Shown: positions 36,462 to 46,011, counted from the first letter of the stretch. The stretch: DNA of 64,000 bases from a bacterium (GCA_030431715.1 JAUIIO010000006.1:1-64000), one strand, 5' to 3'. The notes: generated from the letters alone by a model not told the origin. Translations and numbers: made by a program.

Positions 36462-37466
36462 ATGTTACGGTTCCTAGCTTTCCTCCTCCTTACCCTGCTC
36501 TTATTTATAACCAGCCTTGTAACATCCTTTCTCTTCTATCCTGTTAAAACTTTTAACTTTGTACGCCCCTATATCTTTAAAGAGAGCAGGGACATCGTGC
36601 TTAAGGAGTATTTTCTCTCTGCAGCCACTATTCCATCACTTCAAATCACCGGCGTATCTCAAAAACGAAGCTTTGACGGCATCCTGAGCGCCACCTTTTC
36701 CGCTAAGAACAATACCGTAGGCATAAAGATCAAAGACGCTTCTTTTGCCCAGAATGCAATGTTATTTCAGGGGCTAGGGCTAGGTGGAACACTCGCGCTT
36801 TCCCCAGACCTGCATTCAGATCAGCCAATGAAACTTCACGCCGAGAGCGTGACTGCGGGAATTGAGCTTACAAACGTATCTGCAGACCTTCTTCTCTTTG
36901 CGAAGACACTTTATCCAGCACTTCAAAATTTGAATGCCCATGCTTTTGGGGGACGTATATCTATTCAAAAACTCACCTTTCATCCCGATACCGGATACCC
37001 TCAGAGCATGACCGTATCGCTCCGGAAAGTAGATCTTAACAAACTCACATCCCTTCTCGGGCAAGATGACCTGAGTATTTCAGGCCATGTTTCCGGCCAG
37101 ATCCCTATTCAGATGGGAAGCTCAGGGGTAACGGTCACAAACGGTCAGATCAAAGCCGAGCAGGGCGGCGGTATTATCCAGTATCAGGATGATGGGCAGA
37201 GTTCTGGGCTCACTGGTATTGTGCGTAAGGCACTTAGCAATTATCATTACCAAAACCTTGAGGCTGATATTACCTATACTCCTGACGGACAAATGGTGAT
37301 TTCAGCGCGATTAAAAGGATTTAATCCCGATTTGAATAAAGGACAACAGGTACACGTCAATCTTAATGTTGAACAGAATGTACTCTCACTCCTAAGAAGT
37401 CTGCGAGCAAAGCAAAACATTGAGGAACGAATTGAGCAAACGTTTGGAAAAAGCACACATGAATAA
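36462..37466 (+). CDS. Compact YdbH-like intermembrane transport protein
   Basis: A 334-residue protein with an N-terminal membrane helix (LAFLLLTLLLFITSLVTSFLF, about residues 4-24) followed by repeated beta-strand segments. Its family is inferred mainly from context: it is followed by YnbE- and YdbL-like genes in the order ydbH-ynbE-ydbL. The C-terminal part, IKAEQGGGIIQYQDDGQ, then NLEADITYTPDGQMVISARLKGFNPDL with GQQVHVNLNVEQNV, matches the typical end of YdbH/dicarboxylate-transport family proteins. YdbH spans the periplasm as a bridge for lipids; E. coli YdbH is about 880 residues, so this is less than half length. Confidence 0.7.
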   Translation: MLRFLAFLLLTLLLFITSLVTSFLFYPVKTFNFVRPYIFKESRDIVLKEYFLSAATIPSLQITGVSQKRSFDGILSATFSAKNNTVGIKIKDASFAQNAMLFQGLGLGGTLALSPDLHSDQPMKLHAESVTAGIELTNVSADLLLFAKTLYPALQNLNAHAFGGRISIQKLTFHPDTGYPQSMTVSLRKVDLNKLTSLLGQDDLSISGHVSGQIPIQMGSSGVTVTNGQIKAEQGGGIIQYQDDGQSSGLTGIVRKALSNYHYQNLEADITYTPDGQMVISARLKGFNPDLNKGQQVHVNLNVEQNVLSLLRSLRAKQNIEERIEQTFGKSTHE

Positions 37467-37656
37467 GCGTATTATATGGACGACCGCTCTCTTGGTATCA
37501 CTTATGCTACTTGCCGCATGTACTCCGAGAGTAGAGGTCGCTGTTCCCGATAAACCTATTACGATTAATATGAACGTTAAGATCGATCACGAAGTTAAAG
37601 TGAAAGTTGATAAAGAGCTTGATGCTGTGCTCGATGAAGACGGGGAGTTATTTTAA
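37459..37656 (+). CDS. ynbE: YnbE-like outer-membrane lipoprotein
   Basis: A 65-residue lipoprotein. Signal MNKRIIWTTALLVSLMLLAAC has the lipobox LLAAC (Cys21). The mature part TPRVEVAVPDKPITINMNVKIDHEVKVKVDKEL is the YnbE signature (VAVP-KPI-INMNVKI-HE). In E. coli YnbE stacks on the C-terminus of YdbH by beta-strand addition at the outer membrane. Its ATG overlaps the ydbH-like 3' end by 8 nt, and it abuts the next gene without a gap, so the three are coupled. Confidence 0.88.
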   Translation: MNKRIIWTTALLVSLMLLAACTPRVEVAVPDKPITINMNVKIDHEVKVKVDKELDAVLDEDGELF

Positions 37657-37992
37657 ATGAAAATGAAAAATCCACTCATTGCTATTTCACTACTATTTGT
37701 CCTTACCACGACTTCTTATGCCTACGCGCTTGAGCTGGATCAGGCAAAATCACGCGGTTTAGTTGGAGAAACCCCTTCGGGCTACCTCGCCTCAGTAAAA
37801 GGTTCGGCCGATTCCGAAGTATCAGCGCTTATTGACGAAATCAATAAGAAGAGAAGAAACAAGTACGTACAAATCTCAAAGAAAAACGGCACAACCCTCG
37901 CCGCAGTAGAGGCTTTGGCTGGGAAGAAGGCGATTGAAAAAACTGCCCCTGGAAACTACGTCCAAACCCCTTCAGGTTGGAAAAAGAAGTAG
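37657..37992 (+). CDS. ydbL: YdbL-like periplasmic protein
   Basis: A 111-residue exported protein. Signal peptide about residues 1-25 (hydrophobic IAISLLFVLTTTSYAYA). The mature part ELDQAKSRGLVGETPSGYLA, then DEINKKRRNKYVQISKKNGT and GKKAIEKTAPGNYVQTPSGWKKK is the DUF1318/YdbL pattern (L-x-x-AK-x-G-V-GE, I-x-INxKRxxxYxxIA, G-x-x-K-x-x-x-G-x-Y-x-x-x-G-x-W). YdbL is thought to chaperone YnbE-YdbH assembly. Its ATG immediately follows the ynbE stop. Confidence 0.9.
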   Translation: MKMKNPLIAISLLFVLTTTSYAYALELDQAKSRGLVGETPSGYLASVKGSADSEVSALIDEINKKRRNKYVQISKKNGTTLAAVEALAGKKAIEKTAPGNYVQTPSGWKKK

Positions 37993-38059
37993 GAGAGCAA
38001 TTCTAACATTTGGTCGCTATCGCTGCATCAAACCGTGGTCTATAATGAGGGCACGACCT

Positions 38060-39043
38060 ATGATACAGCTATCAGCCTCTGAACATACCCATCTCACAAC
38101 GGTTATTGAGAGCTACATCCAATACTACGCCAGCGGAGATGGACACACCGCTCGTGCCAAACGACTTGATCTCGAGCACTTCCTTCAATTTCTAACCAAA
38201 CACTGCTCTGTTTCTGATCGGAGGAAACTTCGCCTTCAAGACATGGACCACTCTAACATTAATCGTTTTGTGGAAGACTGCTTGCGAAAAGGCGAAGCTC
38301 CTTCAACGGTAGCAAGGCGCCTAGCAACGCTCAAGCACATGGGACGCACGTTAGCTGAAAAACTGGCAGGATTTACTAATCCAGCCAGAGAAGTAAAAGC
38401 ACCAAAAATTCCAACACCCAGACCAAAAGCACTTTCGTCTATTGAAGTCCACAAAATAGAAGAAAACGCGAAGAAGCGAACAGGAGAAAAAAACTCATTT
38501 ACCCGCTACCGTAACCAAGTGCTCTTTCTCTTTCTACTCGATACGGGGTTACGAGCAGAAGAGGTGCGACTCCTTCGTGCTGGCCAGCTTGATGATAGTC
38601 TTGAGTGGATACATAACGTGAGAACAAAAGGGAAAAGGTACAGAAACGTTTACATCAGCAAACGTATGCGCCCACTCCTTAAGGAATACCTTGAGAAAAG
38701 AACTCACGAGCTCCTGCGCTTTTTCGAGAAAGTTCCGGTAAAAGTAGATCGTCTTCTACCAGTATTTCCCAGTAATTATCGCGCGAAACCGCAAGACCCT
38801 GACTCCTTCCTTATGGGAGCGAAATCTATCTGGCGGGCGATCAACGAGCTCTCTTCAGATACCCCACTACATCCACATCTTCTAAGACACTCCTATGCCA
38901 CTGAGCTTCTTGAATCTTCAAAAGATGTACGCCTAGTATCACAGGCGCTTGGTCACAGCGACGTACGGATAACGATGCGCTATACAGAGCGATCAGATCA
39001 AGAAGTAGCAAAGGCTATAGAGAAAAAATCAGGACCTATCTAG
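38060..39043 (+). CDS. Tyrosine recombinase/integrase (XerC/XerD-like)
   Basis: A 327-residue tyrosine recombinase. N-terminal SAM-like DNA-binding domain (about residues 1-100, with ESYIQYYASGDGHTARAKR and STVARRLATLKHM). The catalytic domain carries RAEEVRLLRAGQL (Arg), RTKGKRYRNVYI (Lys), HPHLLRHSYATELL (His-x-x-Arg), LGHSDVRITMRYT (His and nucleophile Tyr). Length fits XerC/XerD (about 300), so it may serve chromosome dimer resolution rather than a mobile element; no att repeats or phage genes flank it. AGGG lies before the ATG at 38060; ATG at 38045 is an alternative. Confidence 0.85.
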   Translation: MIQLSASEHTHLTTVIESYIQYYASGDGHTARAKRLDLEHFLQFLTKHCSVSDRRKLRLQDMDHSNINRFVEDCLRKGEAPSTVARRLATLKHMGRTLAEKLAGFTNPAREVKAPKIPTPRPKALSSIEVHKIEENAKKRTGEKNSFTRYRNQVLFLFLLDTGLRAEEVRLLRAGQLDDSLEWIHNVRTKGKRYRNVYISKRMRPLLKEYLEKRTHELLRFFEKVPVKVDRLLPVFPSNYRAKPQDPDSFLMGAKSIWRAINELSSDTPLHPHLLRHSYATELLESSKDVRLVSQALGHSDVRITMRYTERSDQEVAKAIEKKSGPI

Positions 39044-39874
39044 CCGTATACAGAGACACTTAGAAGCGCCACCACCTTTCATGAACTCATTCATCGCAAC
39101 CGGGTAAGCATTATACCCAAGTGAATCAAGTAGCTCGTATGTGCGCGGGCAATCAGAGGGAAGGATAACGTCTTTTCCAAGCACGACGGCATTACAAACA
39201 AATCGCTCACCCTCTTCCTCAGGCACTTCATGAAGTTTTATCTTCTTAGACATTCGCTCAACACTGTCGTCCGAAAATGCTTGACGAAAAATAAGCGCAT
39301 CATCCTCATTCAGAGGGCAAAAGCTTGTATCGATATGATAAAACTTAGGATTCGTAAGCTCACAAAGCACGAGATCTTTTATTCCAAGAAGTGATTGCGC
39401 CTCTTTGTGCCCCTCGGGATCGCTTCTAAAACTCACACCTCCAAACAGGGTGTCTCCTGCAAATAAAGCATCCCCCTCACCTTCAAATGCGTGATCAGAC
39501 CGGATCTTAAGAACCTCATAACCAGCATCCTCGAACCACTTCTCAAAATACGGCTCCTCAAGACGACGCTCAGCATGCCTGAATCTTGAGAGAACAAACT
39601 TATCTCCCTTTACCAGACCAGCATTGGCCGTATACACCATATCAGGAACATTTCCATGAGGTGTGATGTATTCGATATAGGCGCCCAGACGTAAGAATGT
39701 ATGGTGAAGATCTTGCCACTGCCTGTCTGCATCATTTCGCTCAGGCCTGTTCTTCATGCTCATCCACGGGTTAATTTCGTATATGACATCAAAGTGGTGA
39801 GGCTGACAGAGTAGCCACTTACCGTTCGGAAAAAGGTCTTCGCGCTGATTATTCTTCAATGAATTCGACTCCAC
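39029..39874 (-). CDS. DDAH/arginine-deiminase-superfamily amidinohydrolase
   Basis: A 281-residue guanidino-group-modifying enzyme. YEINPWMSMKNRPER opens the fold (about residues 31-45), MVYTANAGLVKGDKFVLSRF follows, and FEGEGDALFAGDTLFGG carries the acidic substrate-side residues. The catalytic His lies in FYHIDTSFCPLNEDDALIF (about 183-201) and the nucleophilic Cys in KGGGASKCLCIRL near the C-terminus. It may hydrolyse dimethylarginine or a related guanidine. The start is GTG at 39874; a TTG at 39859 is possible. The 3' end overlaps the recombinase gene by 15 nt. Confidence 0.85.
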   Translation of the reverse strand: MESNSLKNNQREDLFPNGKWLLCQPHHFDVIYEINPWMSMKNRPERNDADRQWQDLHHTFLRLGAYIEYITPHGNVPDMVYTANAGLVKGDKFVLSRFRHAERRLEEPYFEKWFEDAGYEVLKIRSDHAFEGEGDALFAGDTLFGGVSFRSDPEGHKEAQSLLGIKDLVLCELTNPKFYHIDTSFCPLNEDDALIFRQAFSDDSVERMSKKIKLHEVPEEEGERFVCNAVVLGKDVILPSDCPRTYELLDSLGYNAYPVAMNEFMKGGGASKCLCIRLDRS

Positions 39875-39945
39875 AACATTTAAGGAATTGTTTAAACTTC
39901 TTAATATTATTATCGTTGAAAGGACAAATCATCAAGGTTGAACTC

Positions 39946-40305
39946 ATGAAATTACTCCGTCTTTGCTGTCCGATAATTCTTCTCTGTCTTGCGGCTTGCT
40001 CGGCCCGTCCTTCAAGTATTATCACTTCAACAAGTCCCCTACCACCAGGCGTTAGAGGAACAATTAAAACAAGTGCCTCAGATTGTCAGTACAACCTTCT
40101 GGGCATTATCCCTATCACCTCATCTGCAAGCACAGAGAGCGCACTCGACGATGCGAAGAGTTATATAAACGTTGATGTTCTTACGGATGTAACGGTTGAC
40201 CATAGCTTTGGATACTACATTCTCTGGTCAAATAATTGCGTAAGGATAAGTGGCCTTGGGGTGCCAAGAGAAGAGCTCCGGCAGAGAGCAGAATTTCCAT
40301 ACTAG
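39946..40305 (+). CDS. TRL-like lipoprotein
   Basis: A 119-residue lipoprotein. The signal MKLLRLCCPIILLCLAACSA has lipobox CLAAC. The mature part DCQYNLLGIIPITSSASTESALDDAKSYINVDVLTDVTVDHS, SNNCVRISGLG resembles the TRL-like family (small lipoproteins with G-I-x-x-SAS-x-x-AL-x-x-AK pattern). AAGG precedes the ATG by nine bases; a longer frame from 39859 lacks a signal start. It probably resides in the outer membrane; role unknown. Flanked by divergent DDAH gene and convergent RDD gene. Confidence 0.65.
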   Translation: MKLLRLCCPIILLCLAACSARPSSIITSTSPLPPGVRGTIKTSASDCQYNLLGIIPITSSASTESALDDAKSYINVDVLTDVTVDHSFGYYILWSNNCVRISGLGVPREELRQRAEFPY

Positions 40306-40312
40306 GAGGAAC

Positions 40313-41824
40313 TTACAAGGTGTCCTCTAAAATAAGGTCCCAGACTACAGGATACCTTACCCCATAGAGCAGCACTGCCTCACGGCTGCCCCCCTGCAAC
40401 CGCACCCAGCCGCCACCAGTGTGACGCTGACAACTGACAGAGATCTTTTCATTAAGATTAATATCTCCTCCGCGGCGCTGATACGTGATGTACTCGTCTT
40501 TCTTGACGTGTTTAACGCCAAAATAAGAAGCACGGATCTTTACAAGATACTTTTGCAGGTGTTTATCAACACAATTCCCTGCACCAGACTTGTACGAAAA
40601 ATAAAGTTTCATTATCGGCTCTGGCAAACTCTTTCCACTGGCTAATTTGCCATATAAGAGTACCTCTACAATGCGCCCTGACTGCTTAAGTGCGGCTCGA
40701 GAATGAGTGAGTATAACCTTTGTCTTTCCAACACGAAGCATACCGTTTACATATTCACGCTCTACGGGGGGCAGCTCTTTCGAATTCGTTATGGCGTTTT
40801 TTAATCCGCCCATATCCACTTCTTTCCCTCGCTTAAGAATCTGAAGGGAGCGTTCCTGAGAATCAGAGGGGAAATCGGGGATTGGCTCAGAGGGCGAAAG
40901 AGTATCTCCAGCTTTCTTTTCTGCAACCACGGGAGACACAACAGGCTGTGGCTTGTGTGCTTTTTGCTCAACCTTTAATTCTCCCGAGTGAAGCGTAATA
41001 GAATTTGACGTGCTATTCGGCATTGAAGGCGATACGACCTTAAAAGATTTTCCTTCTCGCTTAAAGCCATTTGTATATTTCATATCGGAGGCAACATATC
41101 CCCGAAACATTGAAAATAAGACTAACGCTATTGAAAGCAGAGCAAATCCCTGCCGCTGCACAGGCGATGTGGTAAGTTTTTTCTGCACATAGCAGTATGT
41201 CCATTTATCATGAAGTCCCTGTTTCTCGTCAGACCACCCGGCAGAACCATACATCACTACAAAGAGTACCAGAGAACCGATAAGTGAACCGATCATAATG
41301 ATGGGGGCAAAGAGAAGGGCTATCGGAAATACTTTTGCTGAGAAGAGAATGATAATAATTGCAAGTATCGGCAAGGAGTTCGGAAGAAACTTGTAAACAT
41401 TTCTCATTAATATCGATCCGAAACGTGCCTTGTTATCTTCAGGATCTGTAACTACTAAACCAAGTGCAAGTTTCCCGGGGGTAGCCCGCAAGAATGAAGC
41501 TTCAAAAACGGTATAGTACAGTATGTAAAGAAAGAGTGGGGATAGTATAATTAAAACGATGACATTACTGTTGGTAAAAATACTACTATAGGGCGATAGC
41601 TGTGAGCCAAGGCTCGAGAGCGCTGCCTTGTCGAAATTATGCTTTTCCATGTAAGAGTAAAAGGCAGCACCAAAGCTAACGACAATGCCCCAGACAATCG
41701 CAGCGATAATCGACGAATAGATGTAGAAATCTAGTACGTAAGCAAAGAACCTCAACCAGAACCCTGCGGGTGCCAGATTGCGGTCGCCTATAAGTGTGTT
41801 GGTCATCGGTCTGGATAAACTCAT
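40313..41824 (-). CDS. RDD-family membrane protein with C-terminal soluble domain
   Basis: A 503-residue protein. The N-terminal 230 residues form an RDD domain: APAGFWLRFFAYVLDFYIYSSIIAAIVW with Arg and Asp positions (R and D in helix 1), then ATPGKLALGLVVTD and GWSDEKQGLHDKWTYCYV. About five helices occur. After a linker, residues about 350-503 are soluble and include an Arg/Cys-bearing domain with GKTKVILTHSRAAL and GAGNCVDKHLQKYL. RDD proteins include Na+(K+)/H+ antiporter types, but many are unknown. Fusion to this C-terminal part was not recognised from any family. Confidence 0.7.
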   Translation of the reverse strand: MSLSRPMTNTLIGDRNLAPAGFWLRFFAYVLDFYIYSSIIAAIVWGIVVSFGAAFYSYMEKHNFDKAALSSLGSQLSPYSSIFTNSNVIVLIILSPLFLYILYYTVFEASFLRATPGKLALGLVVTDPEDNKARFGSILMRNVYKFLPNSLPILAIIIILFSAKVFPIALLFAPIIMIGSLIGSLVLFVVMYGSAGWSDEKQGLHDKWTYCYVQKKLTTSPVQRQGFALLSIALVLFSMFRGYVASDMKYTNGFKREGKSFKVVSPSMPNSTSNSITLHSGELKVEQKAHKPQPVVSPVVAEKKAGDTLSPSEPIPDFPSDSQERSLQILKRGKEVDMGGLKNAITNSKELPPVEREYVNGMLRVGKTKVILTHSRAALKQSGRIVEVLLYGKLASGKSLPEPIMKLYFSYKSGAGNCVDKHLQKYLVKIRASYFGVKHVKKDEYITYQRRGGDINLNEKISVSCQRHTGGGWVRLQGGSREAVLLYGVRYPVVWDLILEDTL

Positions 41825-41953
41825 AACTCTCTACTACAATGATGCTTCCAGCAGATAAAAAGTTGGGAAAAAACCAGAGCTTACTCTTTTATTCAGCGCC
41901 AGAAGGGCTGGATCAAGACTTAAAACATTGTTAGAAGTAGAGAAGTGGCCGAA

Positions 41954-42028
41954 ATGACAAAGCGTAGTGGACAGCGTAAAGTATCCCCATCAAATCGAGA
42001 AGATACAGTAATGAAGTCAGGCCTGTAA
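41954..42028 (+). CDS. Possible short leader ORF before alaS
   Basis: A 24-codon frame (MTKRSGQRKVSPSNREDTVM and four more), ending 11 nt before the alaS ATG. It has no clear ribosome site. It is basic and contains no Ala run. It could be a translated leader or chance; low confidence. Confidence 0.15.
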   Translation: MTKRSGQRKVSPSNREDTVMKSGL

Positions 42029-42039
42029 CGAGAGAAGGT

Positions 42040-44700
42040 ATGTCAGATATAAAAACAGTACAGGATATTCGTGAAGCATTTAAGAAGTTCTTTACCGAGC
42101 GCGGCCATGCCGATGTTGAGAGCTCATCGCTCTTAGTAAAAGACGACCCTACCACCTTCTTTGCCAACAGCGGCATGGTGCAGTTCAAAGACGTCTTCAC
42201 TGGCCGGGAGAAACGCTCCTACACCACAGCAACGACCTGCCAAAAATGCTTGCGAGTATCTGGCAAACACAACGATTACGAACAGATTGGTACCACACCT
42301 CGTCACCATACGTTTTTTGAAATGCTTGGGAATTTCTCATTCGGTGAGTATTTTAAGGAGCAGGCTATTGAGTACGGATGGGAATTTGTAACTGGTGTAC
42401 TAAAACTCGACAAATCAAAGATTTGGGTATCTGTTCACGAAAAAGACGGTGAGGCTGAGCAGCTCTGGAAAGATAAGACGGGCATAGATCCAAAGCGGAT
42501 TGTAAAGCTTGGTGACGATACAAACAGATGGGCTATGGGTGAGTTTGGTCCAAATGGCTACTCTTCTGAAATCTTTTATTACATCGGCGATACTCCAGAG
42601 AAGCAGAGTCTTGAAGAATTCCTTAAAGATGATGGAACATATCTTGAGATCTGGAACCTAGTCTTTATGCAATTTTTTAAAGATCCAGACGGCACCCAAG
42701 GAGATCTCCCTGCACCGTGTATCGATACCGGTATGGGACTTGAGCGAGTTGCTTCCGTTGTACAGGGGTACACCTCAAACTACGATACGGACACTCTTCG
42801 TAGTCTTATTGCCGTGACTGAAAAAATAAGTGGGAAGAGCTACCGCGGAGGAACATACAATATTCCTGTCTCTAAAGGAGATGAGCAGTACAAGATCGAC
42901 GTCTCAATGCGCATTATCGCTGATCATGCTCGGGCCATAGCTTTTCTTATCGCCGACGGCGCTATTCCCGGTAATGATGGGCAGTCTTATGTACTGCGAC
43001 GATTAATACGACGAGCTATTCGCTCCGGGCAGTCGGTTGGAATTGAAAAGCCATTCCTCGGCGAAGTTCTTGCTGAGGTTGAAAAGAAAATGGCCCCAGC
43101 GTATCCAGAACTTATTCAACAACGCGATCGTATTCAGAAGCTTGCAAAAAAAGAAGAACTTCAATTTCACGAGACCCTTCGAAACGGCTTAAAACTCCTT
43201 GAAGACCACAGCAAAACTCTCTCTAGCGGCGATGTTTTTCCAGGGGAGATTGCTTTTCAGCTTTATGACACCTATGGATTCCCAGTCGATCTCACTGCCG
43301 AAATCTTAAACGATCGTGGCATATCAATTGATACTGCCAAATTTAACTCCGAGATGGAGAAACAAAAGGAACGTTCAAGAGGATCGGCAAGAACACTCGA
43401 TCCGGAAAGCTTGAGCACAAGTTTTGATACAATTCCTGCAACTAAATTTGTTGGCTACAACGCTACTTCTGCAACCTCAACTCTCATAGCAACAGACAAA
43501 GCCAGTGACGATTCAAATATAGCCTACCTCGTATTTGAGAAGAGCCCCTTCTACGCAGAGAAAGGGGGACAATGTGGAGACACCGGTGAAGCACGTTTTG
43601 AAAGCACCACACTAAATATTATCGACACCCGACTTTCTCCGGGCGAACATATACTCCACATATGTGAAGTGAGCGACGACATCGATCTTAAGACACTTCT
43701 GCAACAAGAAGCTCTTCTCGTTGTCGATCAAAGTCAACGCACGGCTACAGCGATGCATCACTCTGGTACGCACCTTTTAAATGCTGCCCTGCGTGAAGTG
43801 CTCGGAGATCACGTATCCCAAAAAGGCTCACTGGTAACTTCCGATCGTTTGCGTTTTGACTTTAGCCATGATGAGGCGCTAACCACAGACGAACTTCAAA
43901 AGATTCAGGAATACATAAATACAGAGATACGCCTTAATCACGAAGTAGAGACTAAAGAACTCTCAAAAGAAGAGGCCCTTGCGAGTGGCGCGGTTGCTGC
44001 GTTTGGTGAAAAGTACGGTGATGTTGTACGTGTTGTTGAGATGGGTCCTTCGGTTGAACTTTGCGGAGGAACGCACGTAAAGCGTACAGGCGATATTGGA
44101 TGCGAGATCATAACCTCTGAGGGAAGCATCTCATCAGGAGTGAGAAGAATAGAAGCGGTATGCGGAGCAAAAGCCCTTACATATATTTCAGAACGTGAAG
44201 ATATACTGAGCAACCTCTCTAAAAAGCTACAGACACCTGAGCACGAACTAGAACACAAGGTACAGAGCCTCGGAGGTGAAATTAAGGCCCTCAAGCAGGA
44301 GCTTAAGAACCGCGACTCTCTCCTTGCTCAGATGCTCTCTGAAAAACTAGTTCAAGACGTAAAGAAAAGCGCAGTAGGCGAAATATCTTATATCACCAGT
44401 GACGTAAGCCTGAGTGGAAGAGATGCGCTTATGAAAATAGCGGACGACACTCTCGCCAGATTGCAATCTGGCATTGTAGCGTTAGGCAATAGTAGCGAGG
44501 GCATGCTTGTTATTAAAGTCAGTAAGGACGTAAGCAGCAAGCTCGGAGCAAACACGATCCTAAACAAGGCAAAGGAAGAGATAAGTGCTGGAAAAGGTGG
44601 CGGCAAGCCGGTTCTTGCAACTTTAATGCTCCCAGATAGTGATAGTTTTCATAAGGCACTGACTTCCATTGAAAACATAATTACTACCCACGCTAGTTAG
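42040..44700 (+). CDS. alaS: Alanyl-tRNA synthetase
   Basis: An 886-residue class II synthetase, normal for bacterial AlaS (about 870-880). The catalytic core includes IREAFKKFFTERGH (about residues 9-22), TTFFANSGMVQFKDVFTG, and KCLRVSGKHNDYEQIGTTPRHHTFFEMLGNFSFG. The editing domain has the zinc set HHSGTHLLNAALREVLGDHVSQ and CGGTHVKRTGDIG; the C-terminal GKGGGKPVLA closes it. GAGAAGG precedes the ATG. No recA/recX adjacent. Monocistronic or cotranscribed with a short leader. Confidence 0.97.
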   Translation: MSDIKTVQDIREAFKKFFTERGHADVESSSLLVKDDPTTFFANSGMVQFKDVFTGREKRSYTTATTCQKCLRVSGKHNDYEQIGTTPRHHTFFEMLGNFSFGEYFKEQAIEYGWEFVTGVLKLDKSKIWVSVHEKDGEAEQLWKDKTGIDPKRIVKLGDDTNRWAMGEFGPNGYSSEIFYYIGDTPEKQSLEEFLKDDGTYLEIWNLVFMQFFKDPDGTQGDLPAPCIDTGMGLERVASVVQGYTSNYDTDTLRSLIAVTEKISGKSYRGGTYNIPVSKGDEQYKIDVSMRIIADHARAIAFLIADGAIPGNDGQSYVLRRLIRRAIRSGQSVGIEKPFLGEVLAEVEKKMAPAYPELIQQRDRIQKLAKKEELQFHETLRNGLKLLEDHSKTLSSGDVFPGEIAFQLYDTYGFPVDLTAEILNDRGISIDTAKFNSEMEKQKERSRGSARTLDPESLSTSFDTIPATKFVGYNATSATSTLIATDKASDDSNIAYLVFEKSPFYAEKGGQCGDTGEARFESTTLNIIDTRLSPGEHILHICEVSDDIDLKTLLQQEALLVVDQSQRTATAMHHSGTHLLNAALREVLGDHVSQKGSLVTSDRLRFDFSHDEALTTDELQKIQEYINTEIRLNHEVETKELSKEEALASGAVAAFGEKYGDVVRVVEMGPSVELCGGTHVKRTGDIGCEIITSEGSISSGVRRIEAVCGAKALTYISEREDILSNLSKKLQTPEHELEHKVQSLGGEIKALKQELKNRDSLLAQMLSEKLVQDVKKSAVGEISYITSDVSLSGRDALMKIADDTLARLQSGIVALGNSSEGMLVIKVSKDVSSKLGANTILNKAKEEISAGKGGGKPVLATLMLPDSDSFHKALTSIENIITTHAS

Positions 44701-44791
44701 TCCCACGTAACCAGCCATACATTCACCATGCTCTCAGCAACTATATCTATTTAGGTCTTGTTCCTTTCTGATGAATCCTTAGAATTGCCCT

Positions 44792-45907
44792 ATGGATAAA
44801 AAGAATTTTCTAACCGGCCACTACAAAGACATTACTTCAGAATTTCCACTCCTTGCAGAATCTCTCCTAGGGAACTCAATACTGGCATGGTGTGTCTTTC
44901 TCCTTACGGGAGTGTTCCTCTATCTCCTCACCTATTTTGTAATACACCTCATGCTTGGAAAAATTAGACGTTTGCATGAGAAGTTTTCAAGCACGTTCTT
45001 TGACGTACTCCATGATGTTTTTGAAGAAACCACTCGCTTATCTATCTTTACTGCCTCTTTCTATGCGGCAACCATTGCCCTCACCTTGAGCACAGAAACA
45101 CGCGAAGTCCTCAAATCAATAGCGGTTACCGTACTTCTTATCCAAGCAGGCATGTGGGTTTCTGAAGCAGGCATGATTGTCATCAGGAGATACTTTAAAG
45201 CTCGGTACGGCGACAATCCATCTTTTCTCTCTACCCTTGGGCTCTTCAAGCTCACAATCCGAACTGCTGTCTGGGGGATCGTCTTTCTCTTAGTACTCGA
45301 TAACTTCGGCGTCGACATCACTGCACTTATCGCCGGTCTTGGTGTTGGTGGTATCGCGGTTGCGCTTGCAGTACAGAATATCCTTGGAGACCTGATTGCA
45401 TCGCTCTCAATTATTCTCGATAAACCATTTGAGGTTGGAGACTTCATTATCGTGGACGATCTCCTTGGAACCGTTGAACATATTGGAATCAAAACCACTC
45501 GTGTAAGAAGCCTCTCTGGTGAACAGCTCGTATTCGCGAACTCTGACCTGCTAAGTTCACGAGTGCGAAATTTTAAGCGTATGTACGAGCGGCGCATCGT
45601 ATTCAAAATCGGAGTGACTTATCAGACCCCATCTGAGAAACTCAAAATTATTCCAGATATGATTAAAGCTGCACTTGAACGTCATGAGGAAGTTCGATTC
45701 GATCGTTCCCATTTTCAAGGATTTGGTGATTTTTCTCTAAATTTTGAGACAGTCTACTATGTTCTAAAGCCTGATTATAACCTCTACATGGACATCCAAC
45801 AGGCTATTAACCTTGAGCTCTATGAGAAGTTTGAAGCAGAAGGTATTGAGTTCGCCTACCCAACACAGACGCTTTTTATAGAAAAGCCCGGTGAGGAAGC
45901 CGCCTGA
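44792..45907 (+). CDS. Mechanosensitive ion channel, MscS family
   Basis: A 371-residue membrane protein with four helices in the first 190 residues. The pore helix ALIAGLGVGGIAVALAVQNILGDLIASLSIILDKPFEVGDFIIVDD (about residues 180-224) is the MscS signature (G/A-rich TM3 then beta domain). The cytosolic vestibule follows, with EHIGIKTTRVRSLSGEQLVFANSDLLSSRVRNF. It releases solutes on hypo-osmotic shock. Stands alone before tRNA-Ile. Confidence 0.92.
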   Translation: MDKKNFLTGHYKDITSEFPLLAESLLGNSILAWCVFLLTGVFLYLLTYFVIHLMLGKIRRLHEKFSSTFFDVLHDVFEETTRLSIFTASFYAATIALTLSTETREVLKSIAVTVLLIQAGMWVSEAGMIVIRRYFKARYGDNPSFLSTLGLFKLTIRTAVWGIVFLLVLDNFGVDITALIAGLGVGGIAVALAVQNILGDLIASLSIILDKPFEVGDFIIVDDLLGTVEHIGIKTTRVRSLSGEQLVFANSDLLSSRVRNFKRMYERRIVFKIGVTYQTPSEKLKIIPDMIKAALERHEEVRFDRSHFQGFGDFSLNFETVYYVLKPDYNLYMDIQQAINLELYEKFEAEGIEFAYPTQTLFIEKPGEEAA

Positions 45908-45964
45908 TCGCTCAGCCCGCAAAAGAAATCCTCACATTTGCTGTATTTCAAGCCGGTTAGAGGG

Positions 45965-45991
45965 TTGAAAAAGATATCCAAATATTACAAT
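45965..45991 (+). promoter_or_regulatory. Candidate promoter of tRNA-Ile
   Basis: TTGAAA (45965-45970) and TACAAT (45986-45991), spacer 15 nt, lie 21 nt before the tRNA. The spacing is short for sigma-70 but the boxes are good. The region upstream is AT-rich. Confidence 0.35.
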
Positions 45992-46011
45992 ATGGTTGCT
46001 CCGTAACGTAT

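Noticed and set aside
38060..39043. Tyrosine recombinase as marker of an integrated element
   Set aside because: No att-like direct repeats, phage or plasmid genes flank it; housekeeping XerC/D role fits better.
45061..45606. 181-codon frame opposite the MscS gene
   Set aside because: Fully inside a strong MscS gene; composition shows an antisense shadow.
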